Assembly (NCBI RefSeq): GCF_007827955.1
Contig: NZ_VITR01000025.1
Span: 1 to 52,785, forward strand
Direction: 5' to 3'
DNA: 52,785 nucleotides
Source of the DNA: Nitrospirillum pindoramense
GTDB lineage: Bacteria; Pseudomonadota; Alphaproteobacteria; Azospirillales; Azospirillaceae
Shown: positions 50,663 to 52,785 of the stretch, piece after piece
How the letters are laid out: every line of letters starts with the position of its first letter
Numbering within the stretch: the first letter of the stretch is position 1
The notes under the pieces: model-generated
Told to the model about the DNA's origin: nothing
The model's database searches: none
The model's input: only the letters and a program-made list of their open reading frames with translations
Position numbers and translations under genes: made by a program

Positions 50663-50695
50663 GGCGGCACCAACGCGGGTAAAGGGAGCACCAAC

Positions 50696-52486
50696 ATGGG
50701 TATTTTGAACGGCCCCCGGATCAACTTCTGGGGCGGCATCCGCGCCAACGTGTGCACCGCCAATAACAGCGACCAGGTGGGCGACGTCGAACTGTTGGAC
50801 CTGGCCAATTCCATGGTCCGGCCGGGGTACAGCGACGAGCAGGCGATCGACCTGATGCGTACCCCCACCACCAATAACGGCGTGCCCTATTACACCAATG
50901 GCGGCTGGAATTATTACGGTGATCACCAGGTCAATTTCGTCAGCGCCACCGTCAGCAGCCAGGGCCCCGCGGGGGGCGTGGTCGACAGCGGCGATCTGGT
51001 CGGGCTGCCGGTGTACCTGCTGGGCTCCATCGACCCCGTGACCGGTCAAGGGCCGTTCTTTGGACCCGTCATGGTCGATCTCGACCCCACCAGTTCGCAG
51101 GCCACGCAGATTTACGTGGGCGGCTTGCAGATCGGTGACAGCACGGCACCCAAGCTGCTGATCCGCCATGACACGGTCTGTTCCAGCCAGAGCCTGAGCA
51201 GGCGCGTTCTGACCTTCGAGACGGACGCCCCCGGCTCCTCCGGCTTCAACGGGACCTTCCAGGTGACTTTCCCGAAGTCGGCGGTGACTCAGTACGATGC
51301 CAGCAGCCCCATCATCGCGGCCCTCATGAACGATGCGAAGGCCACGGGCATCGTATTGCGCTTTTCCATGTTCGAGATGGCGCCACCGCTGACCACGGAT
51401 GAACTGGTGGCGGCGTATAACGCCAATACCAATCCATCCAATCCCAGTTCCGGGCGCGTCGTAGGCACGCTGGGCCCCCATTATGAGGGCGAGCCGGACA
51501 CCTGCCCGCCGGGCCGCCTGCTGTCCAACCCCGCGCTGCCGGCACTGGTCCCCGGTACGTTCGCCGAGGGTTACGCCTTGGTGGATGCGGCGGCGGCGCG
51601 CCTGAGCATCGACACGCTGAACCTGTTCCCCAAGCCGTCCTTCCGGGCCGACCGCACGGACATCACCAGCCCCCTCACGCCCAATGTCGACTATGGCCCC
51701 ATCACCGTGGGGACGGGAAGCCATGACACTCCCCTCGGCGTCACGTTCGATGCGCGGCCAGCCGACTATTACAAGTTCGGCGGCATCGTCGATGTGCCGC
51801 TGAGCCCGCAGCAGGTTCAACTAGCGCAGTCGATGCCTTTGGTCCTCTCGGGCAGCAACGGCGGCAACAGTGTCAAGATCACCGAACAGCCGTTGCGCAT
51901 TTACGGCGACCCCCGCAACATTTATTTGGATGATAGTGCCGACCGCCAGGTGATGTGTTCCTTCACGGTGGCCTATCTGGGCGGGCCGCTGCCGGCGGAT
52001 ACGACGTTCGACATCGTCAGTTCGACCTCCGGAACCCTGCCCAATCCGAATTACCTGACATTCCCGCCCCATGTGGTGGTGCGGACGGGACAAAGCCTCC
52101 TCAACCTCCCCGTCAGTGATTATGGCGGCGCGAATTTCGGTTTTGAATGCCTGACCATCAAGAGCGGCACCAGTTCCTATTTCGTCAATTACCGCAAATA
52201 TCCAAAGTCGGATTTTGGCATTCCCAAGGGGGCCACGATCACATGGCAACAGGCCTACGACATCGCCCTGCGCTTCCACTACATCGTCTTCCCGGCCATG
52301 TCGTTGCGCATTCCGCTCAATGACATGGGGACGGTGGTCGCCACGGCGGAGCAGTTCCTGGCCCGCCTGTCACCGGCCTATCGCAACACGACCCTGTGCA
52401 TGCCCATCACGCGCAGCCTATCGCCCAGCCAGATCCAGTTGCTGGACTGCTTCTTGTCGAATAAGCCTTGGGAGCCGCTTCCCTGA
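50696..52486 (+). CDS. VioB N-terminal-half-like protein (homologue 2)
   Basis: A 596-residue protein starting GILNGPRINFWGGIRANVCTA, which follows the VioB opening MSILDFPRIHFRGWARVNAPTA closely. The middle has VGTLGPHYEGEPDTCPPGRLL, parallel to homologue 1 and to VioB. The end has RFHYIVFPAMSLRIPLND, LSPAYRNTTLCMPITRSLSPSQIQLLDCFL, the same tail module. No signal peptide and no ferritin-like half. The two VioB-N proteins are clearly diverged from each other, so they may have distinct roles or form a heteromer. Start supported by AAAGGGAG. Confidence 0.68.
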   Translation: MGILNGPRINFWGGIRANVCTANNSDQVGDVELLDLANSMVRPGYSDEQAIDLMRTPTTNNGVPYYTNGGWNYYGDHQVNFVSATVSSQGPAGGVVDSGDLVGLPVYLLGSIDPVTGQGPFFGPVMVDLDPTSSQATQIYVGGLQIGDSTAPKLLIRHDTVCSSQSLSRRVLTFETDAPGSSGFNGTFQVTFPKSAVTQYDASSPIIAALMNDAKATGIVLRFSMFEMAPPLTTDELVAAYNANTNPSNPSSGRVVGTLGPHYEGEPDTCPPGRLLSNPALPALVPGTFAEGYALVDAAAARLSIDTLNLFPKPSFRADRTDITSPLTPNVDYGPITVGTGSHDTPLGVTFDARPADYYKFGGIVDVPLSPQQVQLAQSMPLVLSGSNGGNSVKITEQPLRIYGDPRNIYLDDSADRQVMCSFTVAYLGGPLPADTTFDIVSSTSGTLPNPNYLTFPPHVVVRTGQSLLNLPVSDYGGANFGFECLTIKSGTSSYFVNYRKYPKSDFGIPKGATITWQQAYDIALRFHYIVFPAMSLRIPLNDMGTVVATAEQFLARLSPAYRNTTLCMPITRSLSPSQIQLLDCFLSNKPWEPLP

Positions 52487-52567
52487 GCGGTCGCTGATCA
52501 TTCTATGGCGATGCCCCGCTGCCGGTCGCCGGCATCGGACTACAACACAGCCTCATCGGAAGACCAG

Positions 52568-52590
52568 CAGGGGGCCAGACTGGCCCCCTG
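52568..52590 (+). terminator. hairpin downstream of VioB-N homologue 2
   Basis: CAGGGGGCCA and TGGCCCCCTG are perfect 10-base arms with a 3-base loop (GAC), 82 bases after the stop. It is a GC-rich stem with no clear T-run. Likely ends the four-gene unit. Confidence 0.5.
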
Positions 52591-52655
52591 CCCGGCCACC
52601 TGGAAGCGGATCGGGGCAGCCAGCTCTCGCTGAGTCTGTCCCACAAGCAGCTTCA

Positions 52656-52683
52656 CGCCCAAAGGCGATTCCGCCTTTGGGCG
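52656..52683. terminator. second hairpin near the right edge
   Basis: CGCCCAAAGGCG and CGCCTTTGGGCG are perfect 12-base arms with a 4-base loop. It could be a terminator or the target hairpin of an inserted element, since CTAG and a terminus-like sequence follow at 52691. Confidence 0.5.
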
Positions 52684-52691
52684 ATCTGCTC

Positions 52692-52785
52692 TAGCAGGGT
52701 GCGGAAGAATGGAGCGTTAAGGCCCCTTTCCCCATGAACCAAGCCGATTGAAGGCTTGATCGAGGGGCTACGGGCCGCTTTTGCG
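52692..52785. mobile_element. possible insertion-sequence terminus (edge of window)
   Basis: Just past a strong hairpin, CTAGCAGGGTGCGGAAGAATGG resembles terminal inverted repeats of IS1182-like elements (variants of AGCAGGxTGCGGAAAAA). On the minus strand a frame stays open from 52785 to the repeat. The element would continue off the window, so identity is a weak guess. The rest of 52487-52691 holds only the hairpins and no gene. Confidence 0.25.

Noticed and set aside
49271-51820. A minus-strand open frame of about 849 residues
   Set aside because: It is antisense to the cytochrome and VioB-N genes, which have ribosome sites, signal peptide and family motifs. The translated product is low-complexity, rich in Gly, Arg and His.
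46215-52486. A violacein or bisindole biosynthetic cluster
   Set aside because: Only VioB-like parts are present. No tryptophan oxidase, VioE or flavin hydroxylase is found, so the violacein pathway is not encoded here.
52656-52683. The start of a CRISPR array
   Set aside because: Only a single inverted repeat is seen, with no direct repeat or spacer periodicity.

Overview
The window is high-GC, gene-dense DNA with short spacers, many overlapping stop/start codons (ATGA, TGATG, GTGA) and almost no non-coding space. Gene content (nitrous oxide reductase maturation genes, biotin-independent malonate decarboxylase with a MadLM carrier, many two-component systems, a TonB-dependent receptor, an OmpL-type porin) points to a free-living or plant-associated alphaproteobacterium, plausibly Azospirillales/Rhodospirillales. 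That placement is inference from gene content and composition. I see no rRNA, tRNA or CRISPR array.

Layout. 1-2486: 3' end of a nos operon (nosY, nosL, nosX), which matures N2O reductase and flavinylates its electron donor. 2573-4048: a THUMP-type RNA methyltransferase and a tiny protein with a calcium-loop motif. 4138-8280: response regulator, outer-membrane barrel, PstS-like binding protein and sensor kinase, apparently one signalling operon. 8398-14039: seven tightly packed genes ('thermostable hemolysin' family protein, AMP-forming ligase, haem-oxygenase-like diiron protein, SDR, TPR protein, methyltransferase, DUF2141) that look like an uncharacterised biosynthetic pathway. 14101-17471: cytochrome b561, two PepSY proteins and a PhoPQ-like two-component pair. 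17616-22441: LacI regulator with exported GH29 fucosidase and GH42 galactosidase, a small glycan-use locus. 22465-30571: malonate catabolism: madL-madM-gntR facing mdcA-C-D-E-G-B-H. 30626-33421: TonB-dependent receptor. 33792-36274: divergent KdpD/KdpE-like pair without any kdpFABC. 36476-38835: OmpL-like porin with two small downstream genes.

The right end is the most interesting part. 39466-45959 holds a complete six-gene ebo cluster (eboA-F), a set linked in cyanobacteria to moving an indole-alkaloid precursor to the periplasm. Directly divergent from it, 46215-52486 carries four genes that resemble violacein VioB taken apart: two different homologues of the VioB N-terminal half, a separate VioB-type ferritin-like domain protein, and between them an exported c-type cytochrome. 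No VioA, VioC, VioD or VioE accompanies them. I propose this as an undescribed redox system, possibly acting on an aromatic or indolic amino-acid-derived substrate, with the neighbouring ebo genes as a possible export partner. The function is a hypothesis; the homology and layout are read from the sequence. The window ends in hairpins and a possible insertion-sequence terminus.
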